Assembly: GCA_945867155.1 (NCBI GenBank)
Contig: CAMBHL010000001.1
Span: 62,001 to 126,000 of the forward strand
DNA: 64,000 nucleotides
Direction: 5' to 3'
DNA from: an uncultured Eubacteriaceae bacterium
GTDB taxonomy: Bacteria; Bacillota; Clostridia; Eubacteriales; Eubacteriaceae
Shown here: positions 1-7,517 of the stretch, piece after piece
Layout of the letters: each line of letters starts with the position of its first letter
Numbering within the stretch: position 1 is the first letter of the stretch
The notes under the pieces: generated by a model
Seen by the model: only the letters and a program-made list of their open reading frames with translations
What the model was told of the DNA's origin: nothing
The model's database searches: none
Translations under genes and position numbers: made by a program

Positions 1-1002
1 TTCGCCCTGAGAGCCCGTCGTAATGACGACCAGCTGAGAAGGCTTATATTTTTTCATTTCGTGAATATCAATTAAAAGATTTTTCGGAATATCCAAATAT
101 CCCAAATCTTTTGCTACGGACACCATCGTTTCCATACTTCGGCCGTTGATAATCACTTTTCGGTTATATATGGCTGCAGTATTAATAATCTGCTGAACTC
201 GGTGTACATTAGACGCAAATGTCGTAACAATGATGCGCTTTTTATTGCCTTTAAATAAATCATAAAAAGTCTTGCCGATTTCGCTTTCGCTGCACGTATA
301 TCCTTGTTCTTCAACATTCGTCGAATCACAAAGCAGCAAATCAACCCCGCGATTGCCCAATGCTGCAATACGCTGCAAGTCAATGATATCCCCATCGACA
401 GGATGAAAGTCTATTTTGAAATCCCCTGTGTGGAAGACAGTTGCCGCTGGTGTTTTAATACAAAGTGCAACAGCATCCGCAATGCTGTGATTAACATGGA
501 CGAATTCAATATGGAAGTCACCTATTGTAACTTCACTTCCAGCAGAAATGACATGCCGTTTAGCCTGACCGATCAACCGATGTTCTTCTAATTTGTGATC
601 AATCAATCCCATCGTAAATTTCGTTGCATAAATCGGAACATTAACTTGCTTTAACAAAAAAGGGATTCCACCAATGTGATCTTCATGACCGTGGGTAATA
701 ACCAATCCTTTAACTTTTGAGGCATTTTTTACAAAATATGAAAAATCCGGCAGTACAGAATCAATCCCATACATGTCATCATCTGGAAACTTCATACCAC
801 AATCAACAATGACAATCTGATTGTTGTATTCAAATGCCGTCATGTTTTTCCCGATTTCACCCAAACCGCCTATTGGGACGATTTTAAGTTTTTCACGTTT
901 CTTTCCCGAAACATTATTATTTTTTTTGTTTCTTTTTTTCCTAAAATGCCATCCTCGATGTTTAGGATTATTTTTTTTCTCGTTGTTATTTTGTTCTTTC
1001 AA
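1..1002 (-). CDS. rnj: Ribonuclease J, N-terminal part (3' end outside window)
   Basis: RNase J is a cytoplasmic metallo-beta-lactamase/beta-CASP nuclease that degrades and processes mRNA and rRNA. The 334 codons present read in frame to the window edge, so the C-terminal part is missing. A Lys/Asn-rich N-terminal tail of about 45 residues precedes the family start (IVPIGGLGEIGKNM), and the metal motif HGHEDHIGG follows. Later come HVNHSIADA and HTGDFKID, then the beta-CASP segment ending at TTGSQGE. The start is a TTG at 1002, chosen because AAAGGA lies just upstream and the next ATG would remove conserved sequence. The first 17 bases overlap the end of sfsA, which suggests translational coupling at the end of the alaS-region operon. 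Confidence 0.9.
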   Translation of the reverse strand, partial: MKEQNNNEKKNNPKHRGWHFRKKRNKKNNNVSGKKREKLKIVPIGGLGEIGKNMTAFEYNNQIVIVDCGMKFPDDDMYGIDSVLPDFSYFVKNASKVKGLVITHGHEDHIGGIPFLLKQVNVPIYATKFTMGLIDHKLEEHRLIGQAKRHVISAGSEVTIGDFHIEFVHVNHSIADAVALCIKTPAATVFHTGDFKIDFHPVDGDIIDLQRIAALGNRGVDLLLCDSTNVEEQGYTCSESEIGKTFYDLFKGNKKRIIVTTFASNVHRVQQIINTAAIYNRKVIINGRSMETMVSVAKDLGYLDIPKNLLIDIHEMKKYKPSQLVVITTGSQGE

Positions 1003-1741
1003 TATGATTTCCTTTCACTGATATATTTCCTTTTTCATCCAACTTCCGAATTGGAATTTCCTTACTGATTACTAAATCATTTTTGTCGACATCACATAAA
1101 AAAGCGTGTATTTCCATCCCCACACTTTGCGCCTGAAAAAGCATTTTTGAAAATTGAGGATCTGTCTTCTGATTCGGTACTAAACAGTCTGCATCATTTC
1201 GCTGCACGACAAAATAAAGGGCATTATTAAAATGCTCTTTATAGCCGTTTATGAGTTCTTCTAAATGTTTTGTTCCTCTTTTTGTGGGTGCATCTGGGAA
1301 GCAGGCACATCGGTTGCGATGATCAGCAGATTCAATAACAAAATTAACACTTTTGATTTCAATGAATCCGAAACCATTTTGATCTTTTCTGGCTAAATCA
1401 AACCGACTGTCCTGATACTTCACTTCACGTTTAAGATCTTCAATATCATGACGATGCATCAAATCCTGATAAACCAGTCGATTTGCCGCAACTGCTTCAA
1501 TACAAACCCAAACATTGTGGTGAAAAACCGTAATCAGCGTATACGCTGTTTTACGCTTTGGCGAGGGAGAATAAGCTAATCCTACCTTAGCTCCCTCGAT
1601 AAGAAGTTCTTTCATTCGTCCAGTATTAGGAACATGTGCTTCAACAATTTGTTCTGCCTTTTCTAAACGGACTTCAGCAACAAATCGATTCTTTCTTTTG
1701 ACAAATCGCCCATCAACTACTGGATATGGTGAAATCTTCAT
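986..1741 (-). CDS. sfsA: SfsA family DNA/sugar-fermentation stimulation protein
   Basis: This 251-residue protein has the family's usual length and pattern: VDGRFVKRKNRFVAEV near the N terminus, VPNTGRMKELL around residue 40, and a C-terminal nuclease-like part with DLARKDQNGFGFIEIKSVN and CFPDAPTKRGTKHLEEL. SfsA proteins bind nucleic acid through an OB-like N-terminal domain and carry a PD-(D/E)XK-like fold, seen here as the EIKS segment. Their physiological role is unclear despite the historical link to maltose genes in E. coli. The gene follows the DUF1292 gene by 11 bases and overlaps the rnj start by 17. The ribosome site is weak, so coupling to the upstream gene is likely. Confidence 0.92.
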   Translation of the reverse strand: MKISPYPVVDGRFVKRKNRFVAEVRLEKAEQIVEAHVPNTGRMKELLIEGAKVGLAYSPSPKRKTAYTLITVFHHNVWVCIEAVAANRLVYQDLMHRHDIEDLKREVKYQDSRFDLARKDQNGFGFIEIKSVNFVIESADHRNRCACFPDAPTKRGTKHLEELINGYKEHFNNALYFVVQRNDADCLVPNQKTDPQFSKMLFQAQSVGMEIHAFLCDVDKNDLVISKEIPIRKLDEKGNISVKGNHIERTK

Positions 1742-1752
1742 CGATGCAAAAA

Positions 1753-2016
1753 TTATTCAGTATATCCCAGCTCTTCCGGCGATATCGCATCATAGGCAGC
1801 AGCAACTTCTGCAAATTCTTCGTCATCATCGACCGGAATTAATTCAGCTGTTTCGCCCTCTCCTTCAATTCTCATCGCGACGGCATCATCAGAATCGACA
1901 TCTGCGAGAATCACATATTCCCGTTCTTCAACATCTAACGTGCAGATCAACTCGAATTGCTGTTCCTGACCTTCATCATTTTTTAGAAAAATGATATGGT
2001 TGTCTTCGTTTTGCAT
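1753..2016 (-). CDS. DUF1292 family protein (YrzB-like)
   Basis: This is an 87-residue, very acidic protein. It shows the DUF1292 pattern: a short beta-rich core (HIIFLKNDEGQEQQFELI, then EREYVILADV) followed by an Asp/Glu-rich region and a C-terminal helix (EEFAEVAAAYDAI). Its function is not known. In Bacillus and many clostridia it sits directly after alaS-ireB-ruvX, as here, so it travels with translation and peptidoglycan-signalling genes. An AAGGAAGTG ribosome site lies six bases before the ATG. Confidence 0.88.
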   Translation of the reverse strand: MQNEDNHIIFLKNDEGQEQQFELICTLDVEEREYVILADVDSDDAVAMRIEGEGETAELIPVDDDEEFAEVAAAYDAISPEELGYTE

Positions 2017-2032
2017 TTTTTCACTTCCTTAT

Positions 2033-2194
2033 TTATTTATTTTCCGGTTGAAAGATTAAATGTCTTTCACCTTCATCGTCGTAATCGGTTACTTTCAATA
2101 TCTGTTCTTGATGATTATTGTCAATAAAAACCGCAAAGGTTTGTCCATCTTTTTCAACGAAATGATGAAATTGAAAAGTATTAATTTTATCCAT
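2033..2194 (-). CDS. Small hypothetical protein (53 aa)
   Basis: The frame encodes 53 residues with ATG at 2194 and TAA at 2033-2035. It fills the gap between ruvX (17 bases upstream) and the DUF1292 gene (16 bases downstream). The product is polar and acidic (HHFVEKDGQTFAVFID, then LKVTDYDDEGERHLIF). The alternating beta-like pattern around DGQTF loosely recalls DUF1292 cores, so a diverged partial relative is possible. No clear Shine-Dalgarno sequence precedes the ATG. Position and composition argue for a real gene; function is unknown. Confidence 0.5.
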   Translation of the reverse strand: MDKINTFQFHHFVEKDGQTFAVFIDNNHQEQILKVTDYDDEGERHLIFQPENK

Positions 2195-2211
2195 TATTAT
2201 CTATGATGCAA

Positions 2212-2640
2212 TTATTCGACAGTCGTTTTAGACCGATCCAAATAAATCTGCAAAATCAATTGCGCTGACATCGTATCAATATATTTTTTGCGGTCTTTTC
2301 TATTATGAACCCCGCCTTCAATCAAAACAGACTGAGAAGCTTTCGTTGTCAACCTTTCATCGATATAAATTACTGAACAGTTTAACCGCTTTGCTAAAAA
2401 ATTACAATAATTTTTTGTTTTTCTAGCCTGGACCTGTTCTTCACCATTTAAATCTTTGGGAAGTCCTGCAACAATCGTGTGGCTGTTAAATTGAGTCACG
2501 ACATCGAAAAAAAATCGAATGTCGTCTTCCCTCGTCCCTCTTTTGTAAGTACGATAACCTTGGGCTGTTATACCAAGGGCATCAGACACCGCGATGCCGA
2601 TGTACTTATCTCCAATATCTAATCCTAATATTCTTTCCAT
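2212..2640 (-). CDS. ruvX: RuvX/YqgF family Holliday junction resolvase-like nuclease
   Basis: The 142-residue protein has an RNase H-like fold. It starts with ILGLDIGDKYIGIAVSD, which contains the first catalytic Asp, continues with VAGLPKDLNGEE and the IDERLTT motif with the acidic pair, and has a final Asp in KYIDTMSAQLIL. The family is implicated in 16S rRNA 5' end processing and was first described as a putative Holliday junction resolvase. It lies in the conserved order alaS-ireB-ruvX, but a terminator hairpin between ireB and ruvX may lower its expression. Confidence 0.93.
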   Translation of the reverse strand: MERILGLDIGDKYIGIAVSDALGITAQGYRTYKRGTREDDIRFFFDVVTQFNSHTIVAGLPKDLNGEEQVQARKTKNYCNFLAKRLNCSVIYIDERLTTKASQSVLIEGGVHNRKDRKKYIDTMSAQLILQIYLDRSKTTVE

Positions 2641-2648
2641 TCTATTCT

Positions 2649-2677
2649 AAAAAAAAATCCCAGAATTTATCCTGGGA
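2649..2677 (-). terminator. Intrinsic terminator between ireB and ruvX
   Basis: On the minus strand TCCCAGG and CCTGGGA-type arms around a short A/T loop are followed by a run of nine T. It lies after the ireB stop and just before the ruvX start, so it probably attenuates readthrough rather than fully ending the operon. Confidence 0.75.
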
Positions 2678-2697
2678 CTTAAAATCATATAAATCTG

Positions 2698-2976
2698 TTA
2701 TTCTGGCAATTCATCCAAATAACGTTTGACCAATTCATCCAGCAATTCATCTCGCTCTATTCTTTGGATTAATGTCCTTGCATCATTATAACTCGTAATA
2801 TAAGTTGGATCTCCAGACATAACGTAGCCCACAATCTGATTTACCGGATTATAACCTTTCTGGATTAAAGCATCTCGCACAGATTTCATAATCATATCGA
2901 TAGCTTCGCCTCTTTGTTTATCAGCATCAAACATAATTGTCCCTTGCTCGATATCTTGTTGATTATTTTCGCTCAT
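2698..2976 (-). CDS. ireB: IreB family regulatory phosphoprotein (DUF965/YrzL)
   Basis: This 92-residue protein matches the IreB family throughout: an N-terminal Thr in [11 protein letters not shown], then [29 protein letters not shown] and a C-terminal [13 protein letters not shown]. In Enterococcus IreB is a small dimeric protein phosphorylated by the PASTA kinase IreK and acts negatively in cell-wall stress and cephalosporin resistance. The kinase itself is not in this window. A strong ribosome site (GGGAGGAG) precedes the ATG, and the gene follows alaS by 71 bases. Confidence 0.93.
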   Translation of the reverse strand: MSENNQQDIEQGTIMFDADKQRGEAIDMIMKSVRDALIQKGYNPVNQIVGYVMSGDPTYITSYNDARTLIQRIERDELLDELVKRYLDELPE

Positions 2977-3047
2977 TATGCCTTTCTCCTCCCATTAGAT
3001 CTTGATTTATTTTAACGCAAGTTCGACATTAAAACAAGTATAAATAT

Positions 3048-5702
3048 TTACTGTGCAGACAGTTGTTCAGATATAACTGATTTTGCCTGATCTAAAGCTT
3101 CGGCCAAAGCGTCAGGGTTTTTGCCACCGGCTTGTGCCATATCCGGGCGGCCGCCACCGCCGCCGCCTACCGTTTTGGCAATTTGCTTGATTAATTTTCC
3201 GGCGTGAAAACCTTTCTTGACAATATCTTTTGTGCCTGTCGCAATCAAATTGACTTTGCCGCCATCCGTCTTGCCAAATACAGCAATGCCGCTTCCCATT
3301 TGATCTTTCATCATATCGGACAGGTCACGCATTTCATCAACATCTTCTGCTTCAATCTGAGCCACAATGACCTTGACGCCACCGATATCCTGCACTTTCG
3401 TCAACAGATCTTTTACTTCAGAATCAGCCTGCTGATGTTTTAATGATGAAATTTCGCGGTCTTTGTCTTTTAATTGTCCTTCTAATTCGTAAAGCCTGTC
3501 AATGAGCTGATCCGGAGTCGCTTTAACGACAGCTGATGCCTTTTCATTGACACTTTCAATTTTATTTGCCCAACGGAATGTATTCATCCCCGTTGTCGCT
3601 TCAATTCTTCTAATACCAGCAGCTACACCGCTTTCGCCGATAATCTTAAACATCCCGGCCTGAGAAGAATTTTGTAAATGCGTACCGCCGCAAAGTTCGA
3701 TCGAATAATCTCCGATTTTCACAACACGGACAATATGTCCATATTTTTCACCAAACAGCGCCATCGCACCCATTTCTTTTGCCTTGTCGATTTCTGTTTC
3801 AAATGTTTCAACCGGCATGGATTTTAATATGGCTTGGTTGACAATTTCTTCTACTCGCTTAATTTCTTCAGCTGTCATCGGCTGGAAATGGTTAAAATCG
3901 AATCGAAGTCTAGTCGGTGAAACAAAGGAACCTGCTTGTTCAACATGATCGCCAAGCACCATTTTTAATGCTTTTTGCAGCATGTGAGTTGTGGTATGGT
4001 TTCTTGCTGTTGCATAACGTTTCAATTCGTCGACATTTGTATAAACGGTCTGACCAACTTTAAAGTCGCCTTTTTCAACTTTTCCATAATGAATATGACG
4101 TTTCAAGCTGCCATACCGACAGTCTTCAACCGTAATGACCGCTTCGCCATCTTCACTTTCGATGCGTCCGCTGTCTCCAACTTGTCCGCCGCTTTGTGCG
4201 TAGAATGGTGTTTGATTTAACAGAACGAGAACACTATCTCCTTGATGTGCTTCTTGGACCAGCTGATCGTCGACGATGAGACCAATAATCTTGGCATCGC
4301 CCTTTAATCTTTGATAACCGAAAAACGTGTCCACAGCATCGGCTCCCAATGGATTGAAAGGATCATCTGCCCAAACTGCCGTATCATTTTCTGCTCTGGC
4401 CGCTCTTGCTCTTTCTCTTTGCGCATCCATAGCAGCATCAAATTTTTCTTTTGGAATCGTATAGCCTTGTTCCCCGACAATTTCTTTGGTCAAATCAAAA
4501 GGAAATCCAAAAGTATCGTATAATTTAAATGCATCTTCCCCAGAGAAAATATGATTGTCAGGATCTTTTTCCTTTAACGCTTCGATCATGGTGTTTAACT
4601 GATTCAGGCCCTGATCGATCGTCGCATCAAAGCGTTCTTCTTCAATTTTAATGACTTTCTGAATCGTTTCCTGTTTTTCTCTTAATTCCGGATAAGCATC
4701 CCCGGAAACGGCAATAACTTCTTTTGCAACGTCATAGAGGAACGCACCTTCAATTCCAAGCAAACGTCCATGACGAGCTGCTCTTCTTAAAATACGTCTC
4801 AAAACATAGCCGCGTCCTTCGTTGCTTGGCATAATCCCATCGCCAATCATAAACGTGACTGAACGAATATGGTCGGTAATGACACGAATTGAAACATCCT
4901 TTTGTTCATCATCACCATAATGTTCACCACAGAGATTGCAAATATATTCCAAAATGTGACGGATGGTGTCAACTTCAAAAATATTGTCAACCCCCTGCAT
5001 GATGGTCGCCATTCTTTCGAGTCCCATCCCAGTATCAATATTGGGATGGTCTAACGGAATATATTCGCCTTCTTCATTACGGTCAAACTGTGTAAAGACA
5101 AGATTCCAAAATTCAACATAACGGTCGCAATCGCATCCAGGACCGCAAGTAGGTTTCCCGCAGCCATACTTTTCACCGCGGTCATAGAAGATTTCTGAGC
5201 ATGGTCCACACGGTCCTGTCCCATGTTCCCAGAAATTGTCTTCTTTTCCCAATCGTTTGATATGATCTTCTTTTACACCAACAGACCGCCATAAATCATG
5301 GGCCTGTTCATCATCTAAATAAATCGTTACATAGATCTTTTCAGGATCAATTTCCAAATTTTTTGTAATAAATTCCCAAGCCCATGGAATAACTTCTGGC
5401 TTGAAATAATCTCCAAAGGAAAAATTGCCCATCATTTCAAAGAATGTGCCGTGTCTTGCAGTTTTCCCTACATTATCAATATCTGGCGTGCGGATGCATT
5501 TTTGACATGTCGTCACACGTTTTCTCGGCGGAATTTCATCTCCGGTGAAATACGATTTCATCGGTGCCATCCCCGAATTAATCAACAACAAACTTTTATC
5601 ATTATGAGGCACGAGAGAAAAGCTTTTAAGTCTCAAATGCCCCTTGCTTTCAAAGAATGATAGATAACGTTCTCTTATTTCGTTTAATCCCAGTGCTTCC
5701 AT
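3048..5702 (-). CDS. alaS: Alanyl-tRNA synthetase
   Basis: AlaRS charges tRNA-Ala and edits mis-charged Ser and Gly. The 884-residue product has the full bacterial domain order. The class II catalytic core starts with SFFESKGHLRLKSFSLVP and contains GTFFEMMGNFSFGDYFK. A cysteine-rich insert (CGKPTCGPGCDCD) follows, then the tRNA-recognition region and the editing domain with HTTTH and CGGTH. A coiled segment leads to the C-Ala domain with the Gly-rich GGGGGGRPDMAQAGG motif near the end. It follows iscS after a terminator and begins the alaS-ireB-ruvX group. The Shine-Dalgarno match (AAAGGA) lies about 16 bases from the ATG, which is unusually far. Confidence 0.97.
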   Translation of the reverse strand: MEALGLNEIRERYLSFFESKGHLRLKSFSLVPHNDKSLLLINSGMAPMKSYFTGDEIPPRKRVTTCQKCIRTPDIDNVGKTARHGTFFEMMGNFSFGDYFKPEVIPWAWEFITKNLEIDPEKIYVTIYLDDEQAHDLWRSVGVKEDHIKRLGKEDNFWEHGTGPCGPCSEIFYDRGEKYGCGKPTCGPGCDCDRYVEFWNLVFTQFDRNEEGEYIPLDHPNIDTGMGLERMATIMQGVDNIFEVDTIRHILEYICNLCGEHYGDDEQKDVSIRVITDHIRSVTFMIGDGIMPSNEGRGYVLRRILRRAARHGRLLGIEGAFLYDVAKEVIAVSGDAYPELREKQETIQKVIKIEEERFDATIDQGLNQLNTMIEALKEKDPDNHIFSGEDAFKLYDTFGFPFDLTKEIVGEQGYTIPKEKFDAAMDAQRERARAARAENDTAVWADDPFNPLGADAVDTFFGYQRLKGDAKIIGLIVDDQLVQEAHQGDSVLVLLNQTPFYAQSGGQVGDSGRIESEDGEAVITVEDCRYGSLKRHIHYGKVEKGDFKVGQTVYTNVDELKRYATARNHTTTHMLQKALKMVLGDHVEQAGSFVSPTRLRFDFNHFQPMTAEEIKRVEEIVNQAILKSMPVETFETEIDKAKEMGAMALFGEKYGHIVRVVKIGDYSIELCGGTHLQNSSQAGMFKIIGESGVAAGIRRIEATTGMNTFRWANKIESVNEKASAVVKATPDQLIDRLYELEGQLKDKDREISSLKHQQADSEVKDLLTKVQDIGGVKVIVAQIEAEDVDEMRDLSDMMKDQMGSGIAVFGKTDGGKVNLIATGTKDIVKKGFHAGKLIKQIAKTVGGGGGGRPDMAQAGGKNPDALAEALDQAKSVISEQLSAQ

Positions 5703-5763
5703 AACTGAACAATCGTAATCCTTTCAAATTAACTTTTAGAACACATTAATTTTAACTTAACGA

Positions 5764-5803
5764 GAAAAAAAGTCAAGGCGATATCCTGTATCTTATCCTT
5801 GAC
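5764..5803 (-). terminator. Intrinsic terminator after iscS
   Basis: The minus strand carries GTCAAGG and CCTTGAC arms separated by 18 bases and followed by seven T. It lies between the iscS stop and alaS. Confidence 0.8.
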
Positions 5804-5822
5804 TTCACATTCTTTTCTTCTT

Positions 5823-6962
5823 CTAATTTAATCGTTCAATGATATTTCGAATAGTGTCAACAACGCTTTTCATTTCGTCCAAGGAATTTTCTTTTCCAAC
5901 CGTCAACCGCAAAGCATTGCGTGCGTGCTCATCATTTAGTCCAATGGCTTTTAAAACGTGAGACGGATTGATTGAACCGGCCGTGCAGGCTGATCCTCCT
6001 GAAACATCAATCCCTTCCAAATCCAAGGCTGTCATCAATGCTTCCGAATGAATATGATCAAAGCAAAAGCTTGCATTTCCAGGCAAGCGCAAATGGGGGT
6101 GCCCTGTTAAATGAACACCAGGAATCTGCGTCAATTGATCAATCAAAAACGCTGTCAGCTTGCGTTCATGTGCTGCTCGATTTTTCAATTGGTCCGAAGC
6201 GCGTTGACATGCTTCGCCGATGCCGACAATGCCGGCAGTATTTTCAGTTCCGCCCCGCAAATTATGTTCCTGTTTGCCCCCGTGAATTAACGGTTCAAGT
6301 TTCATTCCCTTCCTGCAGTACAATACGCCGATTCCTTTCGGGCCATAAAATTTATGCCCGGAAAGCGATAAAAAATCAACGTCTAATTCAGAAATATCAA
6401 TGGGGATATTTCCAAATGCCTGCACCGCGTCTGTATGAAATGGAATATGATTTTCATGGGCAATCCGCGCTAAATTTTTTATCGGTTCAACTGTCCCGAT
6501 TTCATTATTTGCCATCATAATTGAAACTAAAATCGTATCTTCACGAATAGCATTTTTCAGTGATTGTTCAGAAATCATTCCAAACTGATCCACAGGCAGA
6601 TAAGTAACAGAACAGCCCATCTTTTCCAGAAATCGGCAGGTGTTTAACACTGCCGGATGTTCAATGGCACTGGTGATAATGTGTCCGCCTATTTTTTTCT
6701 GGGCAAAAGCCGTTCCCTTTATGACCCAATTATCCGATTCAGACCCACCTGATGTAAAAAAGATTTCTTCTGGCAGAACGTTTAAACTTTTTGCCACTTT
6801 TTCTCTGGCTTCTTCGACAGCTTTTCGGCTCTTTCTGCCTTCCGTATAAATAGCAGAAGGATTGCCAAATTCAAACTTCAAATACGGGGTCATCATTTGA
6901 AATATGTCTGAGTCTAACGGCGTTGTCGCTGCATGATCCAAATAAATCCTATTATTTTTCAT
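5823..6962 (-). CDS. iscS: Cysteine desulfurase, NifS/IscS type
   Basis: This PLP enzyme takes sulfur from cysteine for Fe-S clusters or thio-modified tRNA. The 379-residue protein begins with the typical IYLDHAATTPL. It has the PLP lysine in SGHKFYGPKGIG, and the mobile catalytic cysteine in GGSACTAGSINPSHVLKAIG. The gene starts 11 bases inside the end of the Rrf2 regulator gene, so the two are co-translated. Many clostridia continue with iscU and mnmA before alaS; here the sulfur acceptor genes are absent and a terminator follows directly. Substrate use (Fe-S or tRNA thiolation) cannot be decided from sequence alone. Confidence 0.93.
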   Translation of the reverse strand: MKNNRIYLDHAATTPLDSDIFQMMTPYLKFEFGNPSAIYTEGRKSRKAVEEAREKVAKSLNVLPEEIFFTSGGSESDNWVIKGTAFAQKKIGGHIITSAIEHPAVLNTCRFLEKMGCSVTYLPVDQFGMISEQSLKNAIREDTILVSIMMANNEIGTVEPIKNLARIAHENHIPFHTDAVQAFGNIPIDISELDVDFLSLSGHKFYGPKGIGVLYCRKGMKLEPLIHGGKQEHNLRGGTENTAGIVGIGEACQRASDQLKNRAAHERKLTAFLIDQLTQIPGVHLTGHPHLRLPGNASFCFDHIHSEALMTALDLEGIDVSGGSACTAGSINPSHVLKAIGLNDEHARNALRLTVGKENSLDEMKSVVDTIRNIIERLN

Positions 6963-7389
6963 TTGTCTTGTTGTTGATTGATGAATGACTGATTAAATCC
7001 TGAAGGGATCGATGATCTACTACATTTCGAATACTGTGAAGCACATCGCCCCAAAGCTGCGCTGTTGGGCAGGCGACTTCCCGTGAACAATGCACAGCTT
7101 CATCGGTACCGCTGCATCCGCAAAGCTCTATTGGCCCTTCGACTGCATCGATAACTTCTCCAACCACAATCTCCGATGGTTTTCGATTTAAAACATATCC
7201 GCCTCTGGCACCCCTCAAGCTTGAAATCAAGCCGGCTTTTTTCAGCATCGAAAAAAGCTGTTCTAAATAAGCGTCAGAAATATTCTGACGCGCAGCAATC
7301 TCTTTGATCGACATTGGCCCTTTTCCATAATGTTCGGCCAATTCGCACATGGCTAATACGCCATACTGTCCTTTTGTAGATAGTTTCAT
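6952..7389 (-). CDS. iscR: Rrf2 family transcriptional regulator (IscR-like)
   Basis: The protein is 145 residues if it starts at the ATG at 7389 (KLSTKGQYGVLAM), which has GGAGGC five bases upstream; a longer frame from a GTG at 7425 lacks a ribosome site. A winged-helix domain (SIKEIAARQNISDAYLEQLF, then LRGARGGYVL) is followed by a cysteine cluster, CGCSGT, then HC and ACP, within about 20 residues. This fits a [2Fe-2S] ligand set like IscR, although spacing is irregular. It likely represses its own iscRS operon through sites near the promoter at 7441-7468. A CymR-type cysteine regulator is the main alternative. Confidence 0.88.
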   Translation of the reverse strand: MKLSTKGQYGVLAMCELAEHYGKGPMSIKEIAARQNISDAYLEQLFSMLKKAGLISSLRGARGGYVLNRKPSEIVVGEVIDAVEGPIELCGCSGTDEAVHCSREVACPTAQLWGDVLHSIRNVVDHRSLQDLISHSSINNKTNEK

Positions 7390-7408
7390 TTTTGCCTCCA
7401 AAAGAATC

Positions 7409-7433
7409 AATTCCCAGTATTTCACTTGGAATT
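7409..7433 (-). promoter_or_regulatory. Dyad upstream of iscR, possible operator
   Basis: AATTCC and GGAATT arms are separated by 13 bases between the -10 box and the ribosome site of iscR. Its position in the leader suits autoregulation by the Rrf2 protein, but the arms are short and no established IscR or CymR consensus was matched. Confidence 0.3.
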
Positions 7434-7440
7434 GGTTCTC

Positions 7441-7468
7441 ATTATAACATAATCCCTTTTAAAATCAA
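7441..7468 (-). promoter_or_regulatory. Sigma-A-type promoter for iscRS
   Basis: TTGATT (7463-7468) and TATAAT (7441-7446) are separated by 16 bases, about 50 bases upstream of the iscR ATG. Confidence 0.75.
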
Positions 7469-7480
7469 GTTGGCAAATAA

Positions 7481-7513
7481 AAAAGTTGCCTCCCTTGTTG
7501 GATGGCAACTTTT
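7481..7513 (-). terminator. Intrinsic terminator after the NERD gene
   Basis: A ten-base arm pair (AAAAGTTGCC with GGCAACTTTT) surrounds a 13-base loop just after the stop at 7518. The symmetric A and T tails could make it work in both directions. Confidence 0.8.
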
Positions 7514-7517
7514 GTCA

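Noticed and set aside
5972-6520. 182-codon plus-strand frame inside iscS
   Set aside because: It lies entirely antisense to a well conserved enzyme and shows no recognisable protein pattern.
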